A stretch of DNA of 64,000 nucleotides from Peribacillus folii (GCF_030271255.1 NZ_JASJOM010000002.1:124001-188000), one strand, 5' to 3'. Counted from the stretch's first letter, positions 27,395 through 36,193 are shown. A program made the numbers and translations. Notes: generated by a model not told the origin, from the letters alone.

Positions 27395-28750
27395 ATGAAT
27401 CAGACTTATACGAAATCACAAAAGATCCGCCTGTTATTTTATATTTTAATTCCCATCCTGGTCACCCAGCTCGGCTTATACGCCATGACATTTTTCGATG
27501 TGATGATGTCTGGGCAGTACAGTACACAGGACGTAGCCGGTGTGTCGATCGGCAGTTCGCTTTGGACCCCCGTATATACGGGGCTGAGCGGGATTTTGAT
27601 CGCTTTGACGCCTGTCGTTTCACAGCTTATAGGTTCCAGGAAGTTTAAATCTGTTTCCTATTCTGTCATGCAGGCCGTCTATTTAGCCATCGCTTTGTCC
27701 TTGGTCATCTTAATTGCAGGGGCGTTTTCTTTGAACCCCATTCTGAATGCGATGAATCTTGATGATGATGTTCACCAGGTAGCCCATGATTATTTAATTG
27801 CCCTTTCCCTCGGGATCATTCCTCTATTCGTTTATAACGCATTGAGGGCCTTCATAGATGCGTTGGGACAGACCAGGATTTCCATGATGATCACGTTGGG
27901 TGCACTTCCGATAAACGTCATATTCAATTATCTGTTCATATACGGAAAATTTGGCTTCCCCGAGCTTGGCGGCGTCGGATCCGGTTATGCCACCGCCATT
28001 ACTTATTGGATCATTGCCATTGTTGCAATCCTCGTTGTGATGAAGATCAACCCGTTTTCTACTTATGATGTTTTTCGTGAATTCTTCCAGGTTTCCTTGA
28101 AAGAATGGCGCGCCTTATTATCGATTGGGGTCCCGATTGGGTTAGCCATCTTTTTTGAAACAAGCATATTCTCGGCAGTTACTCTATTGATGAGTAAGTA
28201 CGATACGGTGACAATAGCCTCTCACCAAATTGCCATGAACTTTGCGTCCCTGCTCTATATGATGCCGCTCAGCATGTCCATGGCATTAACGATCGTGATC
28301 GGCTTTGAAATTGGAGCGGCCCGCTATAAAGATGCCAGGGAGTATAGTTTAATCGGTATTACGCTCGCATTGATGATGTCACTCGTCTTATCAGCAATCC
28401 TATTTTTATTCCGAGAACCTGTCGCTTCAGCTTATACAAAAGATCATGCGGTCATGATGCTGACATCTCATTTCTTGATATACGCCATCTTCTTTCAAAT
28501 ATCAGATGCCCTCCAGGCACCAATTCAAGGCATATTGCGTGGATACAAGGATGTGAATGTCACCTTTGCGATGTCGCTTGTATCTTATTGGATTCTCGGG
28601 CTTCCGATCGGCTATTTCTTTGCCAATTATACGAATATGGGCGCCTTTGGATACTGGATCGGCTTAATATCCGGTTTGGCTCTGGGTGCGATCGGATTAG
28701 CCGCCCGTTTAAGGTTCATCCAGCAAGTAAAATATAAGAAATTGGCGTGA
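27395..28750 (+). CDS. MATE-family multidrug efflux transporter
   Basis: A 451-residue transporter with twelve hydrophobic helices in two homologous halves, of the NorM/DinF-like group that exports cationic drugs in exchange for Na+ or H+. Landmarks: PILVTQLGLYAMTFFDVMMSG near the start, SLWTPVYTGLSGILIALTPVVSQ (quoted as landmarks), the Asp and Asn typical of helix 1 and 7 regions, and the repeat of the pattern in PIGLAIFFETSIFSAVTLL. The ATG follows TAGAGGT. Monocistronic with a strong terminator. Substrate not predictable. Confidence 0.92.
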   Translation: MNQTYTKSQKIRLLFYILIPILVTQLGLYAMTFFDVMMSGQYSTQDVAGVSIGSSLWTPVYTGLSGILIALTPVVSQLIGSRKFKSVSYSVMQAVYLAIALSLVILIAGAFSLNPILNAMNLDDDVHQVAHDYLIALSLGIIPLFVYNALRAFIDALGQTRISMMITLGALPINVIFNYLFIYGKFGFPELGGVGSGYATAITYWIIAIVAILVVMKINPFSTYDVFREFFQVSLKEWRALLSIGVPIGLAIFFETSIFSAVTLLMSKYDTVTIASHQIAMNFASLLYMMPLSMSMALTIVIGFEIGAARYKDAREYSLIGITLALMMSLVLSAILFLFREPVASAYTKDHAVMMLTSHFLIYAIFFQISDALQAPIQGILRGYKDVNVTFAMSLVSYWILGLPIGYFFANYTNMGAFGYWIGLISGLALGAIGLAARLRFIQQVKYKKLA

Positions 28751-28756
28751 AGATGC

Positions 28757-28787
28757 GTGAGGCTGGGATACCGGCCTCACTTTTTTT
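28757..28787 (+). terminator. Terminator after the MATE gene
   Basis: GTGAGGC(TGG) / (CCG)GCCTCAC stem, short loop, then seven Ts. Confidence 0.88.
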
Positions 28788-29557
28788 CAAACAGAAGATC
28801 TTTTCCCAAGGACATCCTTCCCGCCCGTGACCGGTATGATGCTGCCTGTAATGAAATCCGATTTTTCATCACATAGGAACGAGATGACTCTCGCTATATC
28901 CTCCCCTGTACCCGGTCTGCCGATTGGTACCGTACCATCCTTTTCTTCTTTCGCGACCTGGATTTCCTGTTCCTTCCATTCACCGATGATGTCGCCTGGA
29001 CAGACCATATTCACGGTTATGCCATACGCGGCTTCTTCCGCAGCCAATGTTCTCGTTAAAGAGGTCAATCCACTCTTTGCAGCAGCAAATGCTGAACGAT
29101 AAATCCATCCCGGTGCGGTTTCACATCGTTCAAATCCAAGCGTAATGACTCTTCCCCAGCTTCTTCTGCGCATTTGTGGAATAAGCCCCTTCGCAAAATA
29201 GAAAAAGCCATTTAAATTACCGTCCATGATATATTTCCATTCATCACTGCTATATTCATTCATCGTTTTACGATCATGCATATACGGCCCTGCATTATGG
29301 ACGAAAACATCAACATGGCCAAAGGTGGCAAGCACCTTATCCATGATGTGACGGCAATCTTCCTCCCTTGCGGCATCACCTTGTATAGCGAGTGCCTTTA
29401 TTTCTTTTTTGCGTAATTCATCCACCAAGGCTAAAGCTTCCTTGCTGCTTTTTCGAAACGTGATGATGATGGCCATTCCTTGTTCCGCTAATGATAATGC
29501 CACCCTTTTGCCGATTCCAGTTGCGCCTCCAGTAATAAGAGCCACTTTTTCCTCCAC
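28787..29557 (-). CDS. SDR-family protein with altered active site (YtkK-like)
   Basis: A classical short-chain dehydrogenase fold of 256 residues: cofactor motif TGGATGIG (9-16), NAG (88-90), the conserved Asn in GNLNG (114) and the C-terminal VCPGDI and ITGSIIPVTGG motifs. The catalytic YxxxK is not present: the aligned stretch is Phe157-Ala-Ala-Ala-Lys161, and the usual Ser before it is also absent (ITLGFE). A Tyr at 153 is one turn away. It may therefore bind NAD(P) without normal oxidoreductase chemistry. B. subtilis YtkK, as I recall, has the same FAAAK. Start is GTG at 29557 after AGAGGGATGG. Confidence 0.85.
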   Translation of the reverse strand: MEEKVALITGGATGIGKRVALSLAEQGMAIIITFRKSSKEALALVDELRKKEIKALAIQGDAAREEDCRHIMDKVLATFGHVDVFVHNAGPYMHDRKTMNEYSSDEWKYIMDGNLNGFFYFAKGLIPQMRRRSWGRVITLGFERCETAPGWIYRSAFAAAKSGLTSLTRTLAAEEAAYGITVNMVCPGDIIGEWKEQEIQVAKEEKDGTVPIGRPGTGEDIARVISFLCDEKSDFITGSIIPVTGGKDVLGKRSSV

Positions 29558-29716
29558 AGGCCATCCCTCTTTATCTAAAGGATTTTACTTAATTATACAT
29601 AAGTTTTGCCCATTTTCTATAATTTAGTAATTATTTCAACGAACCCCTAGGCTTTAGCCTGCATAAAATGCAATAAATAAACCTGTAAGTCCATAAGCAG
29701 GAGAGAGGAATCCGAA

Positions 29717-30184
29717 ATGTTTCCCTGGAATTCACTTTTTTCTTTTAAAAATAACCCGAACCAAAAGGATTTCATGAAAAATATGCAGCAAAGTGATGTA
29801 CAATCGTTCATCGAGAAAGTATTTTCACAAGTCATTCCTGATAATATGCAGGGCATGATGAACAATAATGAATTTGGTACAAAAAAAGAATCTGACCGAA
29901 CGGAGCATCCGATGCAAGCCGATGTATTCGAAACCCATTTATATGTGTTTGTAAGAATTCCAATCGTTGATGATTCTTGGCTTAAGAAGATGAAGCTTTA
30001 TCATACCTCTACTCAATCGATCATCGAGGGGATTCCAGAAGCCTCCGATCGTCACGTCATCACGCTGCCAGCGCCTGTGAAGAAAAAAGGGGCATCCGCC
30101 CAATTTAAAGAATCGACATTGGAAATACGCCTTCAGAAAAGCTTCAATACCCAGTATTCCGAAATCGATGTATCCGAGATTTGA
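29717..30184 (+). CDS. Hsp20-like protein, possibly spore coat/germination associated
   Basis: A 155-residue protein starting MFPWNSLFSF. A helical N-terminal part (IEKVFSQVIPDNMQGMM) is followed by a beta-sandwich-like region (ADVFETHLYVFVRIPIVDDSWLKKMKL, HVITLPAPVKKKGASAQFKESTLEIRL, given as landmarks) that fits the alpha-crystallin fold, ending VSEI. Bacillus has several such divergent small heat-shock proteins in the spore coat (CotM, CotP, GerT); GerT is the closest I can recall, but this is not certain. Ribosome binding site AGGAGAGAGG precedes the ATG at 29717 by about nine bases. Monocistronic. Confidence 0.55.
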   Translation: MFPWNSLFSFKNNPNQKDFMKNMQQSDVQSFIEKVFSQVIPDNMQGMMNNNEFGTKKESDRTEHPMQADVFETHLYVFVRIPIVDDSWLKKMKLYHTSTQSIIEGIPEASDRHVITLPAPVKKKGASAQFKESTLEIRLQKSFNTQYSEIDVSEI

Positions 30185-30280
30185 TTTGGGAGCACACTTA
30201 GGAGTGGGTGCGGTTCCCGCGCTTTCGAGCCATCTTGTTTAAAAGCGATCGCAATGAACCAGGTTTTTACGATTAAATTC

Positions 30281-30315
30281 AAAAAAAGCACACCCCATTT
30301 CAATGGGGTGTGCTC
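30281..30315 (-). terminator. Terminator after the CAP-domain gene
   Basis: AGCACACCCCATT / AATGGGGTGTGCT stem followed by seven Ts on the minus strand. Confidence 0.92.
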
Positions 30316-30336
30316 TTATATTAAACGATCAATCTA

Positions 30337-31071
30337 TTATTTTCCGATGAATTGTTGAGTCCAGTAGTTACCAGATTCCACGTAGCCTACTCCGATGTGA
30401 GTGAAGCTGGAGTTCATGATATTTTCACGGTGACCTTGGCTGTTCATCCAGGCTTGTACCACTTCTTCAGGTGTTTGTTGACCTTGTGCGATGTTTTCAC
30501 CAGCTGATGAATAGCTAATTCCGAATTTTTTCATCATATCAAATGGTGAGCCATAAGTTGGGCTATTGTGATCAAAGTAATTATTATCTTTCATATCTTG
30601 GGACTTGATACGAGCAACTTTGCTCAACTCTTTGTCAACTTTAAGAGCAGCCAATCCTTGTTTCGCGCGCTCTGCATTCGTTAATTTAACAACTTGTTGT
30701 TCAAAAGCGCTTAATTCTGAGTTTGTCTCAGTTTTTTCATTAGTAGGTTTTTCTGGTTTTACTTCAGGTGCCTCTGGTTTTACTTCTGGTTTTGCTTGGT
30801 TTACCGTTCCATTTTGAACTGGCTTTTGTACTGGTTTTTGTACTGGCTTTTCTACTGGCTTTTGTTGTGCTTGTGCTTGTGCTGCAGGTAGAGTGATATT
30901 ATATTTAGCTAGATATTGGTTCAAGACTTTTTGCATGTCTTCTTGACTCATTGATTTATACGTTACTTGTTTAACAGTATCACAGTTAGCTGCTTCCGCT
31001 TGGTTAGCTCCTACTCCTGTGAATATAATTGCTGCAGCCGCTGCTGCTGACATGATCATTTTCTTTTTCAT
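30337..31071 (-). CDS. Secreted CAP/SCP-domain protein (YkwD-like)
   Basis: A 244-residue exported protein. A signal peptide (residues 1-28; MKKKMIMSAAAAAAIIFTG, cleavage near AEA) is followed by a short domain with one Cys, a low-complexity Pro/Lys/Gln linker with repeated KPVQ units and a PEVKPE stretch, then the CAP domain (from about 120) with the signatures LTNAERAKQGL, YFDHNSPTYGSP, GENIAQGQ and WMNSQGHRENIM. Family members are secreted and of unclear biochemical function; YkwD and YlbC are the Bacillus relatives. The ATG at 31071 follows CAGGAGGAAA. Monocistronic. Confidence 0.9.
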   Translation of the reverse strand: MKKKMIMSAAAAAAIIFTGVGANQAEAANCDTVKQVTYKSMSQEDMQKVLNQYLAKYNITLPAAQAQAQQKPVEKPVQKPVQKPVQNGTVNQAKPEVKPEAPEVKPEKPTNEKTETNSELSAFEQQVVKLTNAERAKQGLAALKVDKELSKVARIKSQDMKDNNYFDHNSPTYGSPFDMMKKFGISYSSAGENIAQGQQTPEEVVQAWMNSQGHRENIMNSSFTHIGVGYVESGNYWTQQFIGK

Positions 31072-31626
31072 TCGTATTTCCTCCTGTGATGTTCGTTTTT
31101 TTGTTGTTCTTGCTTCTGGAATTATCATAACATGCATTTTTTGTAATATATGCACCATGAATTTCCATCAAATTTACAAGTTACGAACGAGAAAATAATT
31201 TTATCCGCAGTTTCGTGTAAGCAAGCGAAAAAGCTTAATCTATTCATGTTTTGATTAGCAGTTCATATACTCATATTTTTCCAGACATTCCTTGTCAATG
31301 GTAGTTACATAAAACCATTTCCATTCAATACTAATAACTTTTAATTGACATATCATTTTCAAGCAGATTAGTATGACTTTCATTACTGTTATGTTACAAA
31401 TTTTTCGATTCCACTTCCCCAAATGCACAGGAACGTTCAATTTTGATTGTTTGCTAACAACAATTATGCATGACATCAGCATTAGTTTTTTATTTCATTT
31501 ATCTTTGGTGTACCCTTTGGTTTCAGATTAAAGATTCACTCCGCAAAGAGTTTTGGTTTGCCTGGAGGACGACGTTTGGAATAGCAGGGAGTCTTCATGA
31601 AGGATCCATTTCCAAAACATCGAAAA
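31072..31626. other. Gap between the CAP gene and the two-component operon
   Basis: AT-rich, no convincing gene. A short frame at 31597 (MKDPFPKHRKDFGRE...) begins after a weak CAGGGA but runs through the terminator hairpin and into the antisense of the lipoprotein gene, so I do not call it. A region near 31470-31560 has no clear signal. Confidence 0.5.
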
Positions 31627-31660
31627 GACTTCGGACGGGAAACGATTCCGAAGCCTTTTT
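31627..31660. terminator. Bidirectional terminator of the lipoprotein / two-component operon
   Basis: GACTTCGGA / TCCGAAGCC stem around a 11-base loop, with Ts on both sides. On the minus strand it follows the YtkA-like gene stop at 31682. Confidence 0.75.
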
Positions 31661-31681
31661 GGCAAAAAATTAATCACAATT

Positions 31682-32119
31682 TTAATTCATGTCTTCTTCA
31701 TCCATCTCGTCCATTTCCTTTTTTCCGTCATTTTGTTCAGGAGGGCTTGGCTTGCCAATGACGAATTCTTCCTTGGGCATGTTGTGCGAGTCTCTCGCAG
31801 TTACGTGGGCATACACATAATAGGTGCCTTCTTCATCAAAGGTCTTTACGATTTCATAAATGCCATTACCTATATGTTTGGCTGCAATTTTTTCATGATC
31901 GGCGCTATTTGCCAACCAAATTTCGAAACTGACATCATCCGCATCTTTCACCTTATCATCCCCATAGGTCACTTTAGCCTGGAACTTCACAGGCTCCTTC
32001 ACCTGGCCTTGAATCGGATCGACAGCCAAGTCGACATTTAACATTTTTGGAATTTCCTCTTCCTTTCCACAGCCGGCCAGGATAATGAGCATCGTGCAAA
32101 ACAACATGATTTTTTTCAT
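31682..32119 (-). CDS. YtkA-like lipoprotein
   Basis: A 145-residue exported lipoprotein: basic start, hydrophobic segment and lipobox LAGC (Cys near residue 17), then a beta-rich domain of the YtkA type (DPIQGQVKEPVKFQAKV, GIYEIVKTFDEEGTYYVYAHV), and an acidic Met-rich tail (KKEMDEMDEEDMN). YtkA-like domains are found in surface proteins and near copper-handling genes, so the Met-rich tail could bind a metal; this is inference. The ATG at 32119 follows GGGGG by nine bases. It is the last gene of a four-gene operon with a sensor kinase. Confidence 0.8.
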   Translation of the reverse strand: MKKIMLFCTMLIILAGCGKEEEIPKMLNVDLAVDPIQGQVKEPVKFQAKVTYGDDKVKDADDVSFEIWLANSADHEKIAAKHIGNGIYEIVKTFDEEGTYYVYAHVTARDSHNMPKEEFVIGKPSPPEQNDGKKEMDEMDEEDMN

Positions 32120-32137
32120 CTTGATCATCCCCCTTTT

Positions 32138-33547
32138 TCATTCTTCTTTTATCGTCGGAAGCCAGATCTTGACCTTTGTCCCGATTTTTTCCTTACTTTG
32201 GATTTCGATCCTGCCTTGCTGCCACTCCACCATTTTTTTGACGATGGAAAGCCCAAGCCCTGACCCTCCATCAAAACGGCTTCGTGCTTTGTTGACCCGA
32301 TAAAAACGATTCATTATATAAGGCAGATCTGCTTTCGGAATTCCGATGCCTGTGTCTGAAATGGATAGCTCGCATTCCTCATTGTACTGAACGAGTCTGA
32401 TTTGGATGGAGCCGCCTGGATTCGTATACTGAACCGCATTGTCGATAATGTTATGCAGGATTTGCTCCATCCTTCCTTCATCCCCATATAAGATCGGATC
32501 TGGATCAAGCTCATATGCCAGATTCAATTGCTTCGCTTTTATGATCGGTTCATATTTAGACAGGACATCTTCAATGAATTGGGCAAAAGCGATCGGGGTT
32601 TTGCTTGAATCGAATGAGTCGCCATCGACCTTTGATAAATCCATCAAATCCCCTACAATTCGCTGCAGTCTAAGTGCTTCCCTTGAAATGAGCTGAAGGT
32701 ATTTCCGTTCCTCTTCTTCATTCTTCACGACTCCATCCAATATGGCGTGCGTATACCCTTTGACGTAACTAAGCGGCGTCCTGAGCTCATGGGCGACATT
32801 TTCAAGAAACTCCTTTTTCCTTCCTTCCTCCAAATGGATGGAATTGGCCATATCATTAAAGGCTTGTGCCAGCTTGCCAATTTCATCATGGCTCTTTACC
32901 TGAAGCTGAATGTCATAGTCCCCTTCCGAGACACGATGGGCAGCAGTCTCGATTTCCTTTATCGGACTGACCAGCTTTTTCAGCCATTTGGTTGTAAGAA
33001 AAATCGCGATTATAAGGAATAACAAAATCGCCAAGAGCCATTTCGCGGCAAATTCCTTCAGTAGGTCCGTAATCGAGTCCACTGGTATATATGTATATAT
33101 GATTCCTTCAAGGCGGTCTTCGTCATCTATTAAAGGAATGATGGCCGCCACGATGTTCTTCCCAAACCTTTTTTCATACCCTTCTTTTTCGACCGCTCGT
33201 CCATCAAGGAGCATTTGCCTTTCTTCTTCGGAAATGAGTGTGTCATAATTGATTTCAAAAGGCAGGCAGGCACTCAATTCCCTTGGACTGTTGACGACAA
33301 AGACCTCGCTTTCGTTCTTACTGTTGAACCATTCCACTTTTTCCTTGAAGTCATCACTGATTTCGCCACCCGTATAATCCGCCCCAAGCAATGAGGCTTC
33401 ATTGACCAAATCCGTTTTAAGCTTCTCTACATACAGGTTTTTATAATAATATTGAGAAAGGGAGTAGGCGAACAGTACGGATAGGATGATGGCGGTGATG
33501 ATGGTCAGCCACAATTTGAAGGTAAGTGATTGCCACTTATCGTTCAT
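32138..33547 (-). CDS. Sensor histidine kinase (HAMP, class I)
   Basis: A 469-residue membrane kinase: TM1 (12-33), an extracytoplasmic sensor region (about 35-165, with AAIIPLIDDEDRLEGIIYTYIP resembling a short single-Cache fold), TM2 (169-185), HAMP (186-240), HisKA with phospho-acceptor His253 in NVAHELRTPLS, and HATPase with N box (ILHNIIDNAVQYT), G1 (SISDTGIGIP) and G2 (GGSGLGLSIV). Its start overlaps the regulator gene by four bases. Same operon as two lipoproteins, suggesting that the system senses an envelope condition and that the lipoproteins are inputs or targets. Confidence 0.93.
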   Translation of the reverse strand: MNDKWQSLTFKLWLTIITAIILSVLFAYSLSQYYYKNLYVEKLKTDLVNEASLLGADYTGGEISDDFKEKVEWFNSKNESEVFVVNSPRELSACLPFEINYDTLISEEERQMLLDGRAVEKEGYEKRFGKNIVAAIIPLIDDEDRLEGIIYTYIPVDSITDLLKEFAAKWLLAILLFLIIAIFLTTKWLKKLVSPIKEIETAAHRVSEGDYDIQLQVKSHDEIGKLAQAFNDMANSIHLEEGRKKEFLENVAHELRTPLSYVKGYTHAILDGVVKNEEEERKYLQLISREALRLQRIVGDLMDLSKVDGDSFDSSKTPIAFAQFIEDVLSKYEPIIKAKQLNLAYELDPDPILYGDEGRMEQILHNIIDNAVQYTNPGGSIQIRLVQYNEECELSISDTGIGIPKADLPYIMNRFYRVNKARSRFDGGSGLGLSIVKKMVEWQQGRIEIQSKEKIGTKVKIWLPTIKEE

Positions 33548-34230
33548 TTCTTTTCCTCGATTTTATAACCGATTCCCCAAACCGTTTGGATATAGTCCGC
33601 CGTCCTTAACTTCATCCGCAGCGTTTTGACATGGGTATCGACCGTACGTAAAGAACCTTCATATTCCCCGCCCCAAATATTTTCAAGGAGCTGCTCCCGG
33701 CTGAGGGCCTGTCCTTTATGACGGATAAGGAACAAAAGCAATTCGAACTCTTTCAGTGTTAAGTTGATTGGCGTTCCTTCCACCAAAACTGTCCTCGACG
33801 AGATGTTCAAGCTGATTTTTCCAAATCGGACATAGGTTTGGTTTACTTCGTTGATGGATAATTTCCCTGTCCTTCGTAATACGGCTTCAACTCTTGCTAC
33901 CAATTCCCCTGGATTGAAGGGCTTAACGATGTAATCGTCTCCTCCAAGCTTCAACCCCTTCACTTTATCCCATTCCTCCCCTTTTGCACTGACAAATATC
34001 ACGGGGATGTCCCAACTCTCACGAATTTTTTCACAAACGGAGAAACCGTCCGCTCCTGGCATCATGATGTCCAATAGGATTAAATCGACTTCCTGTTTTT
34101 CAACCATGCTGATGGCTTCTTTTCCATTTGCAGCATGGAGACATCGATATCCGGAGTTAAGTAGATACATTTCAACCAAATTCCGCATATCCTCTTCATC
34201 ATCAACGACTAATATGGTGTAAACATTCAT
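33544..34230 (-). CDS. OmpR/PhoB-family response regulator
   Basis: A 228-residue regulator with receiver domain (acidic pocket Asp10-Asp11, phosphorylation site Asp54 in LLDIMMPG, Lys in IVKPFNP) and C-terminal winged-helix DNA-binding domain (LTLKEFELLLFL, SREQLLENIWG, VDTHVKTLRMKL). It partners the overlapping histidine kinase gene. A GGGAG site stands nine bases before the ATG, and only five bases separate it from the upstream lipoprotein gene. Confidence 0.95.
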   Translation of the reverse strand: MNVYTILVVDDEEDMRNLVEMYLLNSGYRCLHAANGKEAISMVEKQEVDLILLDIMMPGADGFSVCEKIRESWDIPVIFVSAKGEEWDKVKGLKLGGDDYIVKPFNPGELVARVEAVLRRTGKLSINEVNQTYVRFGKISLNISSRTVLVEGTPINLTLKEFELLLFLIRHKGQALSREQLLENIWGGEYEGSLRTVDTHVKTLRMKLRTADYIQTVWGIGYKIEEKK

Positions 34231-34235
34231 GTCAT

Positions 34236-35198
34236 CTACTCCCTCAACAACAATTGAAATGGACCTTCGCCGACTTTGACCGTTTGTTTAACATCTATTG
34301 TCTTTGCATCCATCACATAAATTTCATCACTATCATATCCCGCTACTACCACATCTTTTTTAAAGCTCGCCATTTCAAAAGGATTGACGCCGACCACTTT
34401 CCTTTCCACTTCCTCATATTGCTCATTCAATTTATATAAGGAGCTGGTTCCATGGCTAAGGACATAAATGCCTTCTCCACTTTCCAGAAATTTTATCGGC
34501 ATTGTAGGCGCCTTCAGCTTTTTCTTCAATTGTCCAGTGCTTGCCGAATAGATGTACAGATCCTCTTCGACGCGATCCCCATCGCCATGGCCGCCTATCC
34601 ATATCTCATCCTTTTCTTCCCTTAATAATGTGCCGGTGCTGGAGCTATGTATCGGAAATTCGAAGTCGACCTTTTTCGATGTGAGGTTGATCACGGTGCA
34701 TTTCGTATCACCAAAGTTGATTACATACAATCGGTTCGCTTTTCCTCCTTGCAAAACGGTCAAGGGGCTTCTGCCAACCTTGACGACATCCTGCTTCTCA
34801 CCTTGATCATTCAAAAAATATATCGAGTGATCCGATTGGTTGACGGCGGCAATGCTTTTACCATCATGGAGGAGCTGCATATTGACGATCCCTTTCCCGG
34901 TTTTCCAGCTCCTTATCCGCTTTCCGGCTGACAAGGAGTATACCTGGACATTCTCCATCTCCTTACCATAAAGGAGCATCGTGTCTTTATCCGCGAGAAG
35001 CAGAGCACCCGTGAACGGTTCAGCAATATCCCAATCAGCAAAAGGATGATAGTTTTCGTCGATGAAGGTCAGCGAGGTGTCCTTGATATTGACTGTCGCC
35101 AGGAAAGCTTCATCTTTGTTTATTTTAGTATATGTGTGACTGCCGTTACACCCTGTCAGCAATAAGACGGCAAGCAAAAGGTTAATGCCCCACTTCAT
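34236..35198 (-). CDS. Beta-propeller (YncE-like) lipoprotein
   Basis: A 320-residue exported lipoprotein: lipobox LLTGC with Cys near residue 17, then about seven repeats of a YncE/YVTN-type pattern (LYVINFGDTKCTVINLTSKK, DEIYVMDAKTIDVKQTVKVG) typical of surface seven-bladed propellers. No catalytic motif is visible; such proteins often bind partners or ligands outside the cell. The ATG at 35198 follows AAGGAGC. It is the first gene of the operon with response regulator, kinase and YtkA-like lipoprotein, so it may belong to the sensing side. Confidence 0.8.
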   Translation of the reverse strand: MKWGINLLLAVLLLTGCNGSHTYTKINKDEAFLATVNIKDTSLTFIDENYHPFADWDIAEPFTGALLLADKDTMLLYGKEMENVQVYSLSAGKRIRSWKTGKGIVNMQLLHDGKSIAAVNQSDHSIYFLNDQGEKQDVVKVGRSPLTVLQGGKANRLYVINFGDTKCTVINLTSKKVDFEFPIHSSSTGTLLREEKDEIWIGGHGDGDRVEEDLYIYSASTGQLKKKLKAPTMPIKFLESGEGIYVLSHGTSSLYKLNEQYEEVERKVVGVNPFEMASFKKDVVVAGYDSDEIYVMDAKTIDVKQTVKVGEGPFQLLLRE

Positions 35199-35302
35199 AT
35201 GCAAGCTCCTTATTCATGTCATATCTATTTTTGGAAATTTTAACAATGATTTGTGAAAAAAGTATGAAGCGGATAAGAAAAATCGCTTACATGTTATCGT
35301 AA

Positions 35303-35569
35303 TCATAGCCTTTCCATTTCAGCAATATAAACCATGATGATTGCATCTTTCATGTTAGCCGAGAGCGGGGATTCCATTACCCTTTTAATGCAAAGGTAAA
35401 ACTTTTCGAGCGGAGGCTTGCGGGCTCGCGGATGGGCATTCTCGTCCAAAAGCTCACGGCGAATGAGTTCAGATAATACATCCGGTTTTTCTCCATCCGT
35501 CACCTTGCGATTATTCCAAATGCTTAAATATGCTTCCAATCGTGCTTCCTGTTTAGCTGCTTCTTTCAT
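35303..35569 (-). CDS. Small protein of unknown function
   Basis: I do not recognise this protein. From the ATG at 35569, chosen for the GGAAGGG just upstream, it has 88 residues: a charged helical protein beginning MKEAAKQEARLEAYLSIW and ending YIAEMERL, with Lys/Arg/Glu-rich segments and no membrane helix or metal motif. The frame is open further (to a TTG at 35716, 137 residues), but that would overlap the start of the divergent zinc-ribbon gene and has no ribosome binding site. Confidence 0.55.
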   Translation of the reverse strand: MKEAAKQEARLEAYLSIWNNRKVTDGEKPDVLSELIRRELLDENAHPRARKPPLEKFYLCIKRVMESPLSANMKDAIIMVYIAEMERL

Positions 35570-35679
35570 ATGATCCCTTCCATCCCTTACTAATTTATAC
35601 ATATTGCCTGTCAAGTTGGTAAAGACTAACTTACTAATACGATCATTGCCAAAAAAATCCCTTAAAAGGAGTGAGTACG

Positions 35680-35922
35680 CTGTCTCAAGTATACCGCTGT
35701 CCGAATTGCCGGACAAATAAATCTCGCTTCAATCTCATTCAGCAAGTACCGACCCCCATCAAAAAGGACCCGCAATCTGGAGAGATTGTTGAACAATATT
35801 CGAACGATACTCTTCAACCATTCCATCTAGCCTACAATGGTCCGGATGTGCGGGTGCAATGTGCTGCTTGCGGTTTAATCGAAGACGAAAAAACTTTTGC
35901 AGCATTTGGCTTGCAACAATAA
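35680..35922 (+). CDS. Small zinc-ribbon protein, likely CTG start
   Basis: About 80 residues with two CxxC knuckles (CPNC near the N-terminus and CAAC near residue 67), the pattern of a zinc ribbon; function unknown. The sequence reads LSQVYRCPNCRTNKSRF from CTG at 35680. That codon is eight bases after a perfect AAGGAG (35666-35671). The only other in-frame candidate, GTG at 35671, overlaps the ribosome binding site itself and so cannot easily be used. This would be one of the rare CTG starts. Convergent with a YdaT-like gene, sharing a terminator. Confidence 0.7.
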   Translation: MSQVYRCPNCRTNKSRFNLIQQVPTPIKKDPQSGEIVEQYSNDTLQPFHLAYNGPDVRVQCAACGLIEDEKTFAAFGLQQ

Positions 35923-35961
35923 AAAAATGGTCAGCCCCTTCAAGGGGCCTGACCATTTTTT
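35921..35961. terminator. Bidirectional terminator
   Basis: AAAAAATGGTCAG-CCCCTT / AAGGGG-CCTGACCATTTTTT: an almost fully paired stem with A and T runs, shared by two convergent small genes. Confidence 0.92.
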
Positions 35962-36129
35962 TCAATCATTTCCCACAGACTTTTTTGCCCGGTCTATGGC
36001 AATGGGAATGGCTTTTCCATCCTCATATCCTTCATCCAACAATGCATTTGCGATTTCTATTGCCTTTTCCTTTACATCTTTATCAAGATTCTTCATTGAA
36101 TCAGGATAATCGTTCTTATTCCATGGCAT
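35962..36129 (-). CDS. Small YdaT-like protein
   Basis: A 55-residue frame from ATG at 36129 after AAGGAGG, reading MPWNKNDYPDSMKNLD and LLDEGYEDGKAIPIAIDRAK. This is the N-terminal motif of Bacillus YdaT-type proteins (MPW...DYP...LDEGY..G.AIPIA), which is longer there; function unknown. The short form is complete, ending in a stop beside the shared terminator, so it is not an obvious truncation. Confidence 0.75.
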   Translation of the reverse strand: MPWNKNDYPDSMKNLDKDVKEKAIEIANALLDEGYEDGKAIPIAIDRAKKSVGND

Positions 36130-36193
36130 GAATAACGCCTCCTTGAAAGAGTGTCTGGTTTTATATTTCCCTCATTCAAATGGCGGTAAACGT

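Noticed and set aside
31470..31673. Plus-strand short open frames before the YtkA-like gene
   Set aside because: They cross the terminator hairpin and lack a good ribosome binding site.
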